DNA of 64,000 nt from Dipteronia dyeriana (lineage: Eukaryota > Streptophyta > Magnoliopsida > Sapindales > Sapindaceae): assembly GCA_032871835.1 (NCBI GenBank), contig CM065298.1, forward strand, positions 94,487,891 to 94,551,890. Reading direction: 5' to 3'. How positions within the stretch are numbered: position 1 is the stretch's first letter; each line of letters begins with the position of its first letter. The position numbers and the translations under genes are program-made. The notes below the pieces were generated by a model that saw only the letters and a list, made by a program, of their open reading frames with translations, did no database searches and had not been told where the DNA came from. Positions 23,398 through 35,590 of this stretch are shown one piece after another.

Positions 23398-24692
23398 ACC
23401 TAGAGTCTCTTCACTTGGTGATTTGAAACTTAAAAAAAATGTTCGGATTAAAAGCATGATTTTGTAAATATATTATCATCTTTATCTATTAAATTACAAA
23501 ATGTAGACTTGCATCACATAGGACAATAACTCTTTCACTCTTTTATCCTTTAGCTATATATAGTCATTTTTTTCTTAATACTTACCGATATAAAATACAT
23601 CAATACATTATATGTGGGTCATATATTATGGATAAGTACACATGGACTCAATCAACATAATTGAATCTAATAGCTCACATGTAAGATACTCATATATCAA
23701 TATATATTGAAGAGAATATATATATCCCTATCGTGTACATATTAGTATAAGATTTTATGATATTCTTAATGTGTTGATTCTATGATTCATCAAACTTGCA
23801 TTAAACTATACAAATTATAAAATCAACGTCGCATATGCGACATTCAACTACACATTAATATACTTTTTTTATATAAAAATTATGGGATTAAGGTTGAAAC
23901 TTTACATATTTTACAATTATTATCACAGATCAAAAGTTCAATTTTATATATATAAAAGACCCATTGAGGTGTGAGTGTGACCATGATTATCATAGTATAG
24001 GTAATTATTTTAATAAACGTGTGTAAGTAGGTCAACTATAATTCCGACATCGAATCCAACATATTTAATTAAGGCTTTCATACATTGCATCAAATAAGTG
24101 TCATTATTTAATTAAGTATCTCTCTTATTTTTAATTTTCAGATTAGCATTAATTTGCTACCAAACAATAAGAAGACAATCAAAATAATAATACATTTTGT
24201 TTTTCAAAAAGATTAAAAGAAAAATACGTTTTTTAGATTCTCCCTTCCTCCTTGGGTGCTCACAGTGCTCCCTAACCGAGCTACCAACCACATGGTAAAT
24301 ATGACACGTCTATCTTCAACGTTTTATCTATTTTTAAAATAATGCTATGCAATTTAACAAAATCAAAATATTTATTTAACGGAAGATAACTTGTTCACCC
24401 TAACAATATTACATGTTGGAGCTCCTATATTTTTAATTGATTTATAAAAGAAAAAATGTAATACAAGATACAAGTTTGGTTTAATGACAAACATCTACTG
24501 ACTTACATTAATAAGGGTGTATGTTCAACTATGTCATACAACGTTTTTTAATTTTGAAATCTTATAATAGTTAAAAAATCAATCTAATACAATATAATAA
24601 GTGAAAAGTCATATATTCTTGATCAACGAACTTAAAGTATCATCCCATAAATTATACGGTAATAACAAATTGTTTGTCATATCATTTAAATA
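23398..24692. other. AT-rich non-coding stretch
   Basis: Nothing recognisable as a gene, RNA or repeat with paired ends. Confidence 0.5.
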
Positions 24693-25667
24693 GTGGCAGA
24701 TTCAGAAATTTTAACGAGGTGAGATATTTGAACAAAATAACAATTATAGAAAAAAAAAATTAAAATCAAAATAAAATTATATATTTTATATAAAATAATT
24801 GATGGTATAATTATAATAAATTTTAAATAAATAAAACATAAAACACTTATTTGAGATGAATTAAATAATCTTATATTAAAAGAAACAAAAAACAAGAAAC
24901 ACAATATTAAAAAAAATAAACAATAACAAGAAAAACAACATGAACAATGAAAATTTATAATATTTATTTTTTAAAATAATTAAAATATAGTTTTATAATA
25001 AAAATTTTGATTTGTATTTATAATGAATTCACTTAAAATTTATACAAAAATAATTGATTAATAAATATTACTAGAAATGTTTTTGAATTTTTTATTTTTC
25101 TAATTCTTGATTTTATATAAATTAGAATAATAAAATAAAGAAAAATACAAATGATAAAATAAAATAAATTATAATAATAAATGAACTATTTTATTACAAT
25201 AAATTAATATTTGAGATTTTAAGATTTATTGATTGGATGTGTTAGGTATGTCAAACTAAAGATATTATAAATAATAAAAAATTTAAAATAATAATAGATA
25301 ACTTACTATATAATAAAATCGAATTAAGTAAACCATAAATTAGGGGTAGTTTAGAATTTAACGATGGTGGGAAAAATAAAATGACTTATTTTGTCATAGA
25401 AGAAGACAGGAATTTGATAAAGGAAGAGTGTAAAATAAAAATGGATATTAAAAAGGACATTTGTTTGTTTATAGTAAGAATTAAACCATTGACTTGGTGG
25501 GTGATAAACGAAATTAGAAGAGTGAATCAACTGTGCTGAGCAATAACTTATATCAAAATATATCATTTGTAATATATATATCTATAATTAAAAAAATCAT
25601 TTTAAAAAAATTGAGGTGGGACATAGATCCCACCTAGTCTCTATGTGGGTCTGTCTCTGCATTTGAG
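24693..25667. mobile_element. Possible non-autonomous DNA element
   Basis: The left side has AGTGGCAGATTCAGAAATTT and AACGAGGTG, and the right side GAGGTGGGACATAGATCC followed by TGGGTCTGTCTCTGCA, around a very AT-rich centre. This resembles a common plant repeat with GTGGCGGAGCCAGAAA-type ends. The inverted ends are degenerate and no target duplication is clear. Confidence 0.35.
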
Positions 25668-26399
25668 TTGATTTAGATGCATTTTTTTAGCTATGTAACA
25701 TTACTTTTTTTTAAATAAAAATAAAAATTGAACCGATTAGAAATTATCCTAATAATATTGTTGATATATAGCAATGATGTGTTGATTTTTTTTCTTAGTT
25801 TTGATCATTTTTATTAATATTTTGTCAGATTTGATAAACATTTTAAACCTGTTAAAACTCTAACAAAAGCCATTAAAACATAAATGATTTTTGTTAAAAT
25901 TTGAATGGACTGAAGGGAAAAGAACTATTGAATTGTTTGTTGCACAATTGAGTACAAGATAATGATCATGATTCATTAATTATAATTAATTATTAGGTAA
26001 ATACATACGGAGCCTTAAGTATATAAAAAAGCCTAATAATTAATTAATAAACTAATTGTCTAAAAGTTTAAGCTATAAAATTATAGCTCAAACTCATATT
26101 ACGATCTCTCTCATGACAGATCGAGATTGTCAACCATTTTATATCTAAGTTTGTATAATATATTCTAAAAAATTTGGTAGACAAAAATAATAAAAATTAC
26201 CATCGTTGTTTTACATTATGAATAAACATATCTAGAGTAAACATATATTATTTAATCTCGATAAATTTTGACTGTTCGTTTTAGAATTTATTATTTTAAA
26301 ATAATTTAAAAGCTTTTACGAAAAAAAACATTTAAAATATTTAAGATTATATAACATTTAAAGAGGATATAGTGTTTTAATAGTTATATAAATGTGTTA
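25668..26399. other. AT-rich non-coding stretch
   Basis: No coding or structural signal that I can support. Confidence 0.5.
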
Positions 26400-26402
26400 G
26401 AA

Positions 26403-27512
26403 AATTCGGTCTAGACAGCCGATTGGATTTTTCTAGGCCACACCACATTGTGGCGAAAAGTTCAAAATCTACCACATGAGTCGGCAATCGATCAGTCGGT
26501 CAAATCGCTTTTAATTTCAATTTTTTCTTCACTTCTTCAGACTTCAACTCTTCACTTATTTTCGACAAAACCTTAAAATTCAAATAAAATGTCCGCTGAG
26601 ATCGTCCAAAGAAGCTTCATGCCGCTTGCAACCATTCGGTCGTTGAGATTGCCAAAAGCTGCCATCCGTCGTCGCAAGGTCGCCGGTTTCTTCGTGTCTC
26701 CATGACTCCAAAATCCATAGGGGTTTGTATTATTATTTATTTATTTGAAATTGCATCAATTATTTTGTAATTAAAATTTGACACCTTTTTCCTGTTAATG
26801 TGTTGGGTTTTTCATTTTTGATGTTGTTGCCTTTATAATTTTTTTAATTAATTATTTGGATTTTGTAAATATAATCTTACCTTTGATTTATAAGTGGTTT
26901 TGATTGGATTTGCAAGAGTCTTAACATAACAATAATAAGTTATATGAATTTTTTTATATAAGTGCGTACTGATGGAATTATATAATGATATTGAATGTGA
27001 ACAATTCATTTTATATATTTTCACTTGACATATATGTATTTATTAAAATTTTTGTATAAATAAATGGTTCACAGTCAATATCTTTCTATAATTTTATCAT
27101 TAAACACTAATAGAAAAATAACTGATAAGTTATATGAGAATGCTAAGGGTTGTTGTGGTAGCCGAAAAAGGTTTCATTTATACCTAGAAGTGAAATTGTA
27201 CATAGAGAATGCCCGTGTAAAAGCAAGATTCGCAACTAAAAATTTAAATTCTAAAAGTAGCACTCTCGTGCATAGAGAATGCCAGATTCTTGCTTTTTGT
27301 TTTTTATTTTGTTATATGTTGTAGTTGTATTGGTTTATTGAATTTTGTTTATGATTGGGTTGGGTTGGTAATTTGGCATTTATGAATTTAGAAAAAATTT
27401 AGTTTGGATTTGATCATTTAAAATTGTTTATGATAAAAATTTTATACCAAAAACAAAAAAAAAAAAAAATTACAGATTAATCACCGATTAATCGGTCTAG
27501 ACATCTAACGTT
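26403..27512. mobile_element. Possible decayed repeat with GTCTAGAC ends
   Basis: The left part has GGTCTAGACAGCCGATTGG and the right part ACCGATTAATCGGTCTAGAC. The GC-richer left portion (26400-26720) contains a 38-codon frame starting MSAEIVQRSF at 26589; the rest is AT-rich. The ends suggest a decayed non-autonomous element, but neither full inverted repeats nor a duplication can be shown. Confidence 0.3.
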
Positions 27513-27551
27513 GAGTCTCCAGATGAGTAATCTAGTGTTTACTATAGCACT

Positions 27552-27556
27552 AGTTA
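27552..27556. repeat. Left 5-bp target duplication of Tat element 2
   Basis: AGTTA directly before the left LTR, repeated at 40245-40249. Confidence 0.95.
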
Positions 27557-28442
27557 TGTTGTATGTAAATTTTATCAGATGTACACGTCATTAATAAAGA
27601 TGATAAAATTGACAGATGGACATCCGAATAGGCATCCTGCAAGGCATCGCTAAATAAGAGAAGCCCGAATAAACAAGTATTGAACAAGACTTGCTCGGGG
27701 TCAACTGACGTCATATACTACTCGGGGTCAGTTAAACATACTCGAGGCTAGTTGATGACATTGTCTACTCGAGATCAGATGACATCACTCGAGACCAGCT
27801 GATATCGTGTTCTACTCGGGACAAGCATGAAGAAAATTGAATAAATGTCCAGCACGTAGCTCACACGAATCGAGTCATTAAAATACACGAAGATGTCTAT
27901 ATCAAAGAGGAATTCCAAGAAGAACAGAATTATCAAGCAGAAAGGGTTCCTAATCAAGCAACAATTTTATTTCTTCAAAAAGACTACGCTCTTATAAGGA
28001 AATAAGTCATAATTGGACTACATTACTAGAGTCCCATTCGATCTCAATACAAGTCTCTGAAACAGGAAAGAAGACAAACTACTTCGAACAAGTAAACAAT
28101 CATAATTAAATACAAAGATCTTTTATTACTTGTACAAAGAAGATTAGGGTTCTATGGACATATAAATAGACCCATAATCTCGTTACACAAAGATAGACAG
28201 AAATCATAGAAAAACACAGAGAGAAGAAAGAGAGATCGAGAATTGTAATTATTTTATTCATAGTGGATTTTGGCTTGGTTGCTCATTTAACCACACATGG
28301 ACGTTTCTCCAGTCATCGGAGTTTTACCACGTAAAACTTGTATCCGATTATTTTCTCCTTCTCTTTCTCTTTCTCTTTAAAATCACCGTTAAAATCCAAA
28401 CCTTGTTGGCTTTTCTCATATATCCAAAAATCAACGTCAACA
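27557..28442 (+). repeat. Tat element 2, 5' LTR
   Basis: 886 bp, TGTTGTATG...CAACA. Tandem-like GGGGTCA/TGACGTCA motifs lie at about 27695-27805, a TATA box (TATAAATA) at 28161-28168, and a CTTTCT-type pyrimidine microsatellite near 28353-28380. It is the reverse complement of the element 1 LTR family. Confidence 0.92.
28161..28168 (+). promoter_or_regulatory. LTR TATA box
   Basis: TATAAATA in the context GGACATATAAATAGACCC, conserved in both LTRs of element 2 (second at 39947-39954), in both LTRs of element 1 on the minus strand, and in the third LTR near 62997. It probably sets the start of element RNA. Confidence 0.75.
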
Positions 28443-28443
28443 A

Positions 28444-29196
28444 TTGGCAGGAAGCAGAAGCAGCTCTGGGGATGTCCAAAAATCTTCAGATAACTTCCAT
28501 GTTGGCAGTAGCTCACGAGATCTCGCTACAACCATAGAGAACCAACCTACATTCCTGGCGGGAATCCAACAAGTTCCTCCGACCAGCGGAGACCTGACAC
28601 AACGCTTCCGAGAGGCGTTGCAACAATTGGTGGCAGACGCATCAAAGGAAAGAGTTTATCTATTGGCTGCAGAAGAAGCACAACCTCCTAACCTCCCACC
28701 TACGAGGCTTCATTCGGTTGTAGTATGGCTAGAACTAAATGCACCGGAAGCCGGAAAGAACTCTGTTTCAATCAATCAGGCTGGACGTGAAACACCTGAA
28801 GAGGAACGACCACGCCAGAAGCAGAACCAGGATCAGACAGCCCGTGCTAGACACCGCAAACATGACCAGCACAGGGATCGGTCATCGTTGCCGAAAGATA
28901 GCTATCAGCACCATCGCAAGCGTCATCACGGAACCATACGCGTGCAAGAATCAACCCGTGAAACTCGATATCAAAGTGAAGAGCCAGAGAGAGGAATGTC
29001 TGTCACACGGCGGTTTAACCTTCATGGGGATCCAGTGGGAGATAGAGACATTGTAATTCAGAGCGTAACTCGAGAAGTCGAAAACAATAGGCGTCAAATG
29101 GATGCACTGGTCAGGCGTTATAGGTACAACGATTTATCTGATGAAGATTCTGACAGTCCATTCACTAGGGACATCCTGCGGACTTCATTCCCATAA
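28444..29196 (+). pseudogene. Gag N-terminal part, Tat element 2
   Basis: Open for 250 codons (AGSRSSSGDVQKSSDNF to FTRDILRTSFP) but with no ATG at its start, because the deletion next to the LTR removed it. The codon at 28444 is TTG. The region is rich in R, H, Q and E (RARHRKHDQHRDRSS) and looks disordered and basic. It ends in TAA at 29194-29196 in the frame of the Gag core, at the same codon as in element 1. Confidence 0.78.
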
Positions 29197-29205
29197 AGAT
29201 TCAGG

Positions 29206-30075
29206 ATGCCTTATGTGGAGCAGTTCAAGAAGGATACAGACCTAAAAGAACATGTCAGACGCTATAAAAGTGTTATGGCCGAGTATGCCTATAGCGATCT
29301 CCTATTATGTCTCAACTTTCCACGGACTCTAGGGGACACATGCTCAAGATGGTTCGGGAGATTCCCCCCAACGAGCATCAGAAGTTTCAGTGAGCTAAGC
29401 AAGAGTTTCTCAAGGCAATTTCTGAGCAATGTTCACAGGAAAAAATCAGTGGCTTACCTTTCTCAAATAAAACAAGGGAAAAATGAGTCGCTGAAGAAAT
29501 ACCTGGGAAGATTCGGCCAAGCGGTATCAGAAGTCGGAAGTGCAAACGATGAAGCTATAATTGTTGCATTCATCAACAACCTACAGAATGAACGGTTATC
29601 TTTTGAACTGAGAAGAGCCTGTCTGACCAGATACACAGATATGATGGATATGGTGGGAGGATATGCATTAGCCGAAGAAGAAGAGTTAGTCACTGGTGGA
29701 TGCTACATGCATGGAGGAAAACCCGAAAAGGACGTCGAATCCAATGTGCTTAACCAAAAGAGAAAACATAAAGGAAATAGCAAAGAAAAGAGTAAGGACG
29801 GGGGAAACGGGCGTAATGCCGAACAGACCACGAAAAAATACCGAGTTAGATACACCAACTACACCTTTCTTCGAAAAAAGCAGGAGGAAATCCTGACCAT
29901 ACTGGAAGCAAAGAATCTGGTACAAGAGCCACGATGACACTCTCAGTTCGCCCGGTGGGATACGACCAAATACTGCAGATTCCATAAGAAAACCGATCAT
30001 GAGACTTCCAAGTGTTACCAACTCAAAGATTACATAGAAACCCTCATTCGGGAAGGACATCTACAGAATGTAATC
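29206..30075 (+). pseudogene. Gag core and zinc-knuckle-like segment, Tat element 2
   Basis: The Retrotrans_gag domain reads MPYVEQFKKDTDLKEHVRRY, LCLNFPRTLGDTCSRWFGRF, SVAYLSQIKQGKNESLKKYL. A basic KRKHKGNSKEKSKDGGNG tail ends at a TGA (29935-29937). In the same frame after it comes a knuckle-like KYCRFHKKTDHETSKCYQL. Gag would assemble the particle. The frame is the same as that of the N-terminal part, so a single stop separates them. Confidence 0.87.
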
Positions 30076-30705
30076 TTGAAAAGGGATGAGAAATCAGAAA
30101 CAAGGAAAGAGATCAGGACCGATCACAGCTCTGGTCGAAATCAAAAGGCCAGTCCAGAAGCTAATGAAGTAATACATACAATCTTTGAAGGACCACCCAC
30201 TGAGAGAAGTAACCGAGAGCGAACACAGGAAATCAGAGAAGTAGTAGAAGCAAGACATAACTTTAATATGAACTCGGTCAAGCAAGACCCGAAAAGGGTA
30301 AAGGAAGGATGTGACCCAATAATATTCACAGAAGCAGACTCACATGGGGTCGACGTTCGGCCAAATGACATCTTAGTCATAAGTGCCTGGATTGGTCACC
30401 GGGAAGTTAGAAGAATCTTGATAGATAATGGAAGTTCGACAGACATTCTCAATGTAGCCATCTACGATCAACTCAGGTTGGACCAAAAGGATCTACAACC
30501 TTTCCATACTCCACTCAGAGGATTCGGGGGAATTGAGGTCAGGTCACTCGGGACGGTAAAAATACCAGTAAAGATTGGAGTGGCATCTTGTCAAAGAACT
30601 GTATTGCTCGACTTCGTGGTGGTAGACTTAGATAATTGGCCGTATAATGCGCTGTTGGGTTAGCCATTCTTAAATAAAACTAAGGCCGTAACTGCCACTT
30701 ATGCA
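30076..30705 (+). pseudogene. Aspartic protease, Tat element 2
   Basis: 195 open codons in frame with Gag. The active-site motif RILIDNGSSTDILNVAIYDQL is intact at about 30412-30475, followed by LDFVVVDLDNWPYNALLG. It ends at a TAG at 30661 where element 1 has Leu (LLGLPFL), a single-base change. The protease would cut the polyprotein. Confidence 0.85.
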
Positions 30706-31917
30706 TTGATGATCAAATTCCCCACCGAACAGGGGGTTGGTGTAGTCAAGAGATCCCAAGAGATGGCTCGAAGAGCTAACCTGTCAGTATACAAAGACAA
30801 AAATGATGAACAGATTTGCGCTATAATGCAGCCGAGTCAGAACAAAGAGTCACTGTCATTCGAATTCGATCCAAGGGAAGAGTCGAATGAATCAAAAAAT
30901 GAACCGGTCGAAGAAATTATCTTAAAAGAAGATGAACCTGATAAGAAGATCAAGATCGGGGCCAACCTGGAAGAAAAAGTCAAACAAAGCCTCATTGATC
31001 TGCTCAAAGAAAACAGGGATGTGTTCGCTTGGAGTCATGAAGACATGGTCGGGATAGATGCCCGAATAATATCTCACCATCTCACAGTAGACCCAAATGC
31101 AAAATCGGTGATACAAAAGAGAAGATCTTTCAATCTCGAGAGAAGTCAGGCAATCAAACAGGAAGTAGAGAAGCTACTCGTTGTATGGTCAATTGGAGAG
31201 ATCAACTACTCTCAATGGGTAGCTAATGTAGTCCTCGTCCAAAAGAAAATTTGACAATGGAGAATGTACGTAGATTTCACAGATTTGAATAAGGCATGCC
31301 CAAAAGACCATTTTCCACTTCAGAGGATAGATCAGTTGGTGGACGCAACATCAGGCCACGAGTTGCTCAGTTTCATGGACGCCTACTCAGGATATAACCA
31401 AATTCGGACGAACAAGGCTGACGAAGAAAAAATAGCATTCACAACTGATCAGGGCTTATACTGTTACACAGTGATGCCCTTCAGATTAAAAAATGCATGG
31501 GCAACCTATGAAAGGCTGGTCAACAAAATCTTTGCATGACAAATAAGAAAGAACATGAAAGTGTGCATTGATGACATGCTGACCAAGAGCATCTCGGCAG
31601 ACAAGCATACCTCAGACGTGCGAGAGACATTTGATGTTTTGAGAAGATACCAAATGAAGCTAAATCCGAACAAGTGTTTATTCAGATTTCCTTTAGGGAG
31701 ATTCCTGGGTTTTCAAGTTCACCAAAGGGGAATTAAAGTCAATCCTGAAAAGATTCAAGCCCTCCAGAGAATGACCTCACCAAGGACATTAAAAGAAGTA
31801 CAGCGCTTAACAGGATGTTTAGCTTCCTTGGGAAGATTCATCTCAAATGCCACGGACAGATGTGCACCCTTTTTTAGAGTAATCAAAAAAGGAAAAGGAC
31901 TCGAATTAAGTGAATAG
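30706..31917 (+). pseudogene. Reverse transcriptase, Tat element 2
   Basis: One frame interrupted by TGA after LVQKKI (31254) and TGA after NKIFA (31539). Signatures: MYVDFTDLNKACPKDHFPL, SFMDAYSGYNQIRTNKAD, DQGLYCYTVMPFRLKN, then VCIDDMLTKS. The box that is YIDD in element 1 is CIDD here, so the conserved Tyr before the catalytic Asp pair is lost. FLGFQVHQRGIKVNPEK closes the palm and thumb. Confidence 0.9.
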
Positions 31918-33040
31918 TGCGAGCAGGCTTTCTTAAAAATCAAGGAATACCTAAGGCAGACCCCCATTTTTTCAAAACCACAGATGGGAGACACACTCAA
32001 TTTGTACTTATCAATTACAGAACTAGCAGCAAGCTCAGTCCTAGCTAGAATAGAAGATGGAGTACAGAAGCCAGTGTACTTTACCAGCAAGACACTTCTA
32101 CCAGCCGAGACCAGGTATTCACAGGCAGATAAAATGACCCTAGTATTGGTTTCAGCAGCAAGGAAGTTAAGGCCATATTTTTAGGCTCATACGGTCCAGG
32201 TTCTCACCGACTACCCATTAAAGCAAATTCTACATAAGCCATAGATTTCAGGAATACTGACCAAATGGGCTATCGAGCTAAGTGAATTCGATATCCACTA
32301 CCTTCCCAGGACATCTCTTAAAGGGCAAGCAGTGACATATTTTATAGCAGAATTCACAGAGCCAAACATGGAAGTAAAAAAGATGTAGGGAAAAAATTTC
32401 CCATGGATATTGTATGTTGATGGCTCTTCAAACACTCTTAGCAGCGGGGCAGGGATCGTAGTATGCACTCCAGAAGGAGATGATATCAAATGTGCCATGA
32501 GGTTTGACTTCAAAGCAACCAATAATCAAGCCGGGTACGAGGCGCTACTAGCTGGACTCAAAGTTTGCATAGCTCTCGGGCAGATGGAGTCGAGATATTC
32601 AGCGATTCACAGGTAGTTGTCAACCAAGTCATGGACGAGTACCAAGCCAAGGATGAAGGCATGATAGCCTACCGTGACATTGCAAAATAGCTCCTCCAGC
32701 AATTCAAATAATATAGGATTGCCTAGATCCCCAGGGAAGAAAATGAAAAGGCAGATGCTTTGTCCAAACTAGCCTCAGCAACAACCACAATCAGGCCAAA
32801 GACTATCCCGATTGCACATCTCCTCAAACCGAGCACAGTTGAACTAAAAAACTTAGAAATTTTAGAAATCCGAACACCGTCAGACGATTGGATGACTCAA
32901 CTGAAAAGGTTCCTGAAAGAAGGCGTTCTCCCGAAAGATCCCTTACAAGCAAAACGTATCAGGTTTCGATCAGCAAGGTACATATTGATTGGAGGAGAAC
33001 TATACAGAAGGGGGTATTCTCGAACACTCCAAATATGTGT
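31918..33040 (+). pseudogene. RNase H region and linker, Tat element 2
   Basis: Starts with a Ty3-type RNase H (LYLSITELAASSVLARIEDG, PVYFTSKTLLPAETRYSQADK), then a spacer. The archaeal-type RNase H is at 32410-32616 (MYVDGSSNTLSSGAGIVV, NNQAGYEALLAGLKVCIALG); the usual AEYEA is AGYEA, so a catalytic Glu is lost. A frameshift near 32580 moves the frame before FSDSQVVVNQV. The linker MSKLASATTTIRPKTIPIAHLL at 32760 leads into integrase. Confidence 0.82.
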
Positions 33041-33646
33041 GTTAGAGGAGGATGTATATCGAATATTACAGGAAATCCACGGAGGAGTTTGCGAAAACCA
33101 CACTGGGGGTAAAAGTTTAGCACACAAGGTACTCAGGCAAGGTTATTATTGGCCTACTCTATTCTCAGATGCACAACGATGTTCGGAGAGTTGCAATACT
33201 TGTCAAAGGATTGGTAATGATATCCGACTACCCTCTGAACAACTTAAAAACCTCATATCCCCATGGCCATTTGCCATGTGGGGTTTGGATTTAATCGGCC
33301 TTATGTCAGTCGGGATAAGGGGTGAAGCGAAGTATGCCATAGTAGCAATGACTACTTCACAAAGTGGGCAGAAGCTGAAGCATTGGTGCATATCACAGAA
33401 GAAAACACCACAAATTTTGTGAAAAATAATATACTTTATAGGTTTGGAGTCTCAAACACTATAATCACTGACAACGGCACCCAGTTCGATAATCTGAAAT
33501 TCAGATAGTTGTGCAAAGAGTACCGGATTTCCAATTACTATGCCACACCTTCCCACCCTCAAACAAATGAGCAGGTTGAAGCAATGAACAAAATCATCAA
33601 GCACACAATCAAAGCAAAGCTAGATGCCAAGAAAGAAAGCTGGGTT
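33041..33646 (+). pseudogene. Integrase N-terminal and core part, Tat element 2 (plus copy)
   Basis: The zinc-binding motif is HGGVCENHTGG with CNTCQR. The first catalytic Asp is in MWGLDLIGLMS, but a frameshift at about 33350 follows. The next part reads DNGTQF and HPQTNEQVEAMNKIIKH; G of TNGQ is E here. The coding sequence stops abruptly at about 33646 in KLDAKKESWV, where it is joined to aORF sequence. Confidence 0.85.
33102..33646 (+). repeat. Inverted duplicate B (integrase segment), plus copy
   Basis: From ACTGGGGGTAAAAG to GAAAGCTGGGTT. The same segment appears inverted at 36577-37122. Many single-base differences separate the two, so they are old or came from different copies. Confidence 0.85.
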
Positions 33647-33863
33647 AATGGAGGTAATAGCTCCGCGGGACAAGTACCTTTAGGTCCCAAATTTTTTGAA
33701 TCTTTCCGGGATGATGCTCAGAAATATCCCGCAGCTGATCTCAGCTTCTACCGTTCTTGGGCTAAGAAACGGACTGAGAAGCAGAAGGCAGTCGGCTTTC
33801 CTACTCGCCCTCTCAAGGTCCCTAGGGTGGTCTCATTCATTGACTCCAGCGATGAAGATACTG
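33647..33863 (+). repeat. Inverted duplicate D' (aORF segment), plus copy
   Basis: Encodes NGGNSSAGQVPLGPKFFESF to SFIDSSDEDT. The counterpart lies inverted at 37119-37322, encoding DGGNTSAGQIPLGPKFFESF to LFIDSGDEDT. Confidence 0.83.
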
Positions 33864-35040
33864 TGGCTGAGATTCCTTCGAGCGTTAATGTTGGAGCATC
33901 AGCGGATGCGGAGACTTTGGAGTCGAATAGGGGTTCCCCTCCCCCCGAGGTTGAAGATTAAAGGGTTGAACCCTCGGGAAATCCTTCTTATCCTTCTCCC
34001 CAGGATATGCTGCCGGAGATGTCATCAGGTCAGGCTTTCATCGGGGATGACCGCTGGAGTTGTTTTCGGGATGGCTTCCTAACAGACCGTCTTCAAAACG
34101 TTTTTAACGGTGCATCTTATGTAAGTTATCCTTAACTTCTTCAATCGTTTTGCTCGTTTTGCTTGCTAGATTTTTAATTAAACTTCTTTGTAGATGGTGG
34201 CCGAGTTCGCTGAGCTGGTTCAGACGCAGCAACATCAAGCTGATAGAATAAGGCGTCTTGAGGCTCAACTGAAGGAAAGTGAGGATAGTTGTGCTCGGGT
34301 TGAAGTGGCTTATGAAAAGGAGGTGGGCTCTGCCCAAGTGTTCGCCGATCACTGTTTGGCGAAGCAGGTGGAGGCTTAGGAAAGGGCTTCTTTGGTAGAA
34401 GAGAAAGATGAGTCACTTCAAAATTTATTGTCTTCTGCCCCATAATCAATGCTTAGGGCCAAGCAAGAAACGGAGCAATCTAAGTCAGCGTATAAACAGA
34501 AAATTGAAGACTTGGCTTTGATAGTCGAATCCTTATCCCGAGAGGTCAGGCTGAAACTTGAAGTCCAATGGGTGGATCGTTTCAAAAGATCCCCTGCCTA
34601 CGATGCCCTTCTCCTTTGGGAGTTTCAATGAGGGCTAGTTTCAGCTGGCGAGTTCTTCAAGGTTAAGAATCGGGCAACTGAGAAAGTCCGAACCAACTGG
34701 GAGCTGTCGATCAAAAATCACGTGGATCGGTCATTGGAATCTCTTCGGACTCAGATGAAGAAGTGGAGAGCTTACTGCCGTAGCCGAGGCAAAGAGCCTC
34801 ATCCCATGCATTTGGAGGTTCCATCCGAGCACTTCCTCTCGACTTTTTACTCCAGTCAGGAGTCGGTCGTGGAGGGTGTGGTGCCTGATGTCGGACCGAT
34901 CCCATGAGAAGATTACAGCCAGTAGATGGACGATTCGGTGGACACGATCGCTTGGCCTTCTATTAAAAGTCTGCTCCGTGAATATGAATGGTGCCCGACC
35001 CGAGTATCGGTAAGAGCTCTAAATCCTCACAACCTTGATT
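33647..35040 (+). pseudogene. aORF C-terminal part, Tat element 2 (now on the gag-pol strand)
   Basis: Exon 2 remnant runs to GASY at about 34120. A predicted intron (GTAAGT to TTCTTTGTAG, 34121-34192) separates it from exon 3, MVAEFAELVQTQQHQADRIR, which continues as a coiled coil (KQETEQSKSAYKQKIEDLAL) and ends with PSEHFLSTFYSSQESVVEG and LLREYEW. It has the sequence of the element 1 aORF but points the same way as gag-pol because the segment was inverted. Stops at 34378 and 34443 break it. Confidence 0.78.
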
Positions 35041-35204
35041 TTTGTAGAATTTTTATAAGTTTTTTTGTAGAGATTCTTTATAACTTATTTGTAAAAAATT
35101 CTTTGTAACAATTCTTTTTGTAACGATTCTTTGTAAAGAATTTAATAAAATCCCGAGTTAACTTTCTGAAAACCGAGTGGTTTTGATTTGATTCATTGCT
35201 CAAG

Positions 35205-35590
35205 GAATTTCACTGAGTATCTTCAACTTTATTCTATTGTTGTCAAGTATCTTATTAACTGGCTATCGCTGTATATGCCAAGTATCTTATTAAACTGGCT
35301 ATCTCTGCTGTTCTGGTAACCTTACCGAGTATCTTATTAAATCGGTTGTCACCCGAATAATTTTTAACACCAAATATCTTATTAAACTGGTTGTTGCAAT
35401 CTTCATGACAAGTATCTTATTAAACTGGTTATCTCTAATGTTCGGGTAACTTAACCGAGTATCTTATTAAACCGGTTGTCACCCGAATAATTTGTAATGT
35501 CAAGTATCTTATTAAACTGGCTCTTGCAATCTTTATGCCAAGTATCTTATTAAACTGGTTAGTATTAACCGGGTTATCTTAAAACAAGCA
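35205..35590. repeat. Tandem repeats, element 2
   Basis: Eight or nine occurrences of AGTATCTTATTAAACTGG-type cores with GTTCGGGTAAC/TTACCCGAATAA between them. Homologous to 15490-15970. Here the array lies in the inverted segment. Confidence 0.85.

Noticed and set aside
26589..26705. 38-codon frame MSAEIVQRSFMPLATIRSL
   Set aside because: Short, no known domain and no conserved neighbours. It lies in a possible decayed repeat.
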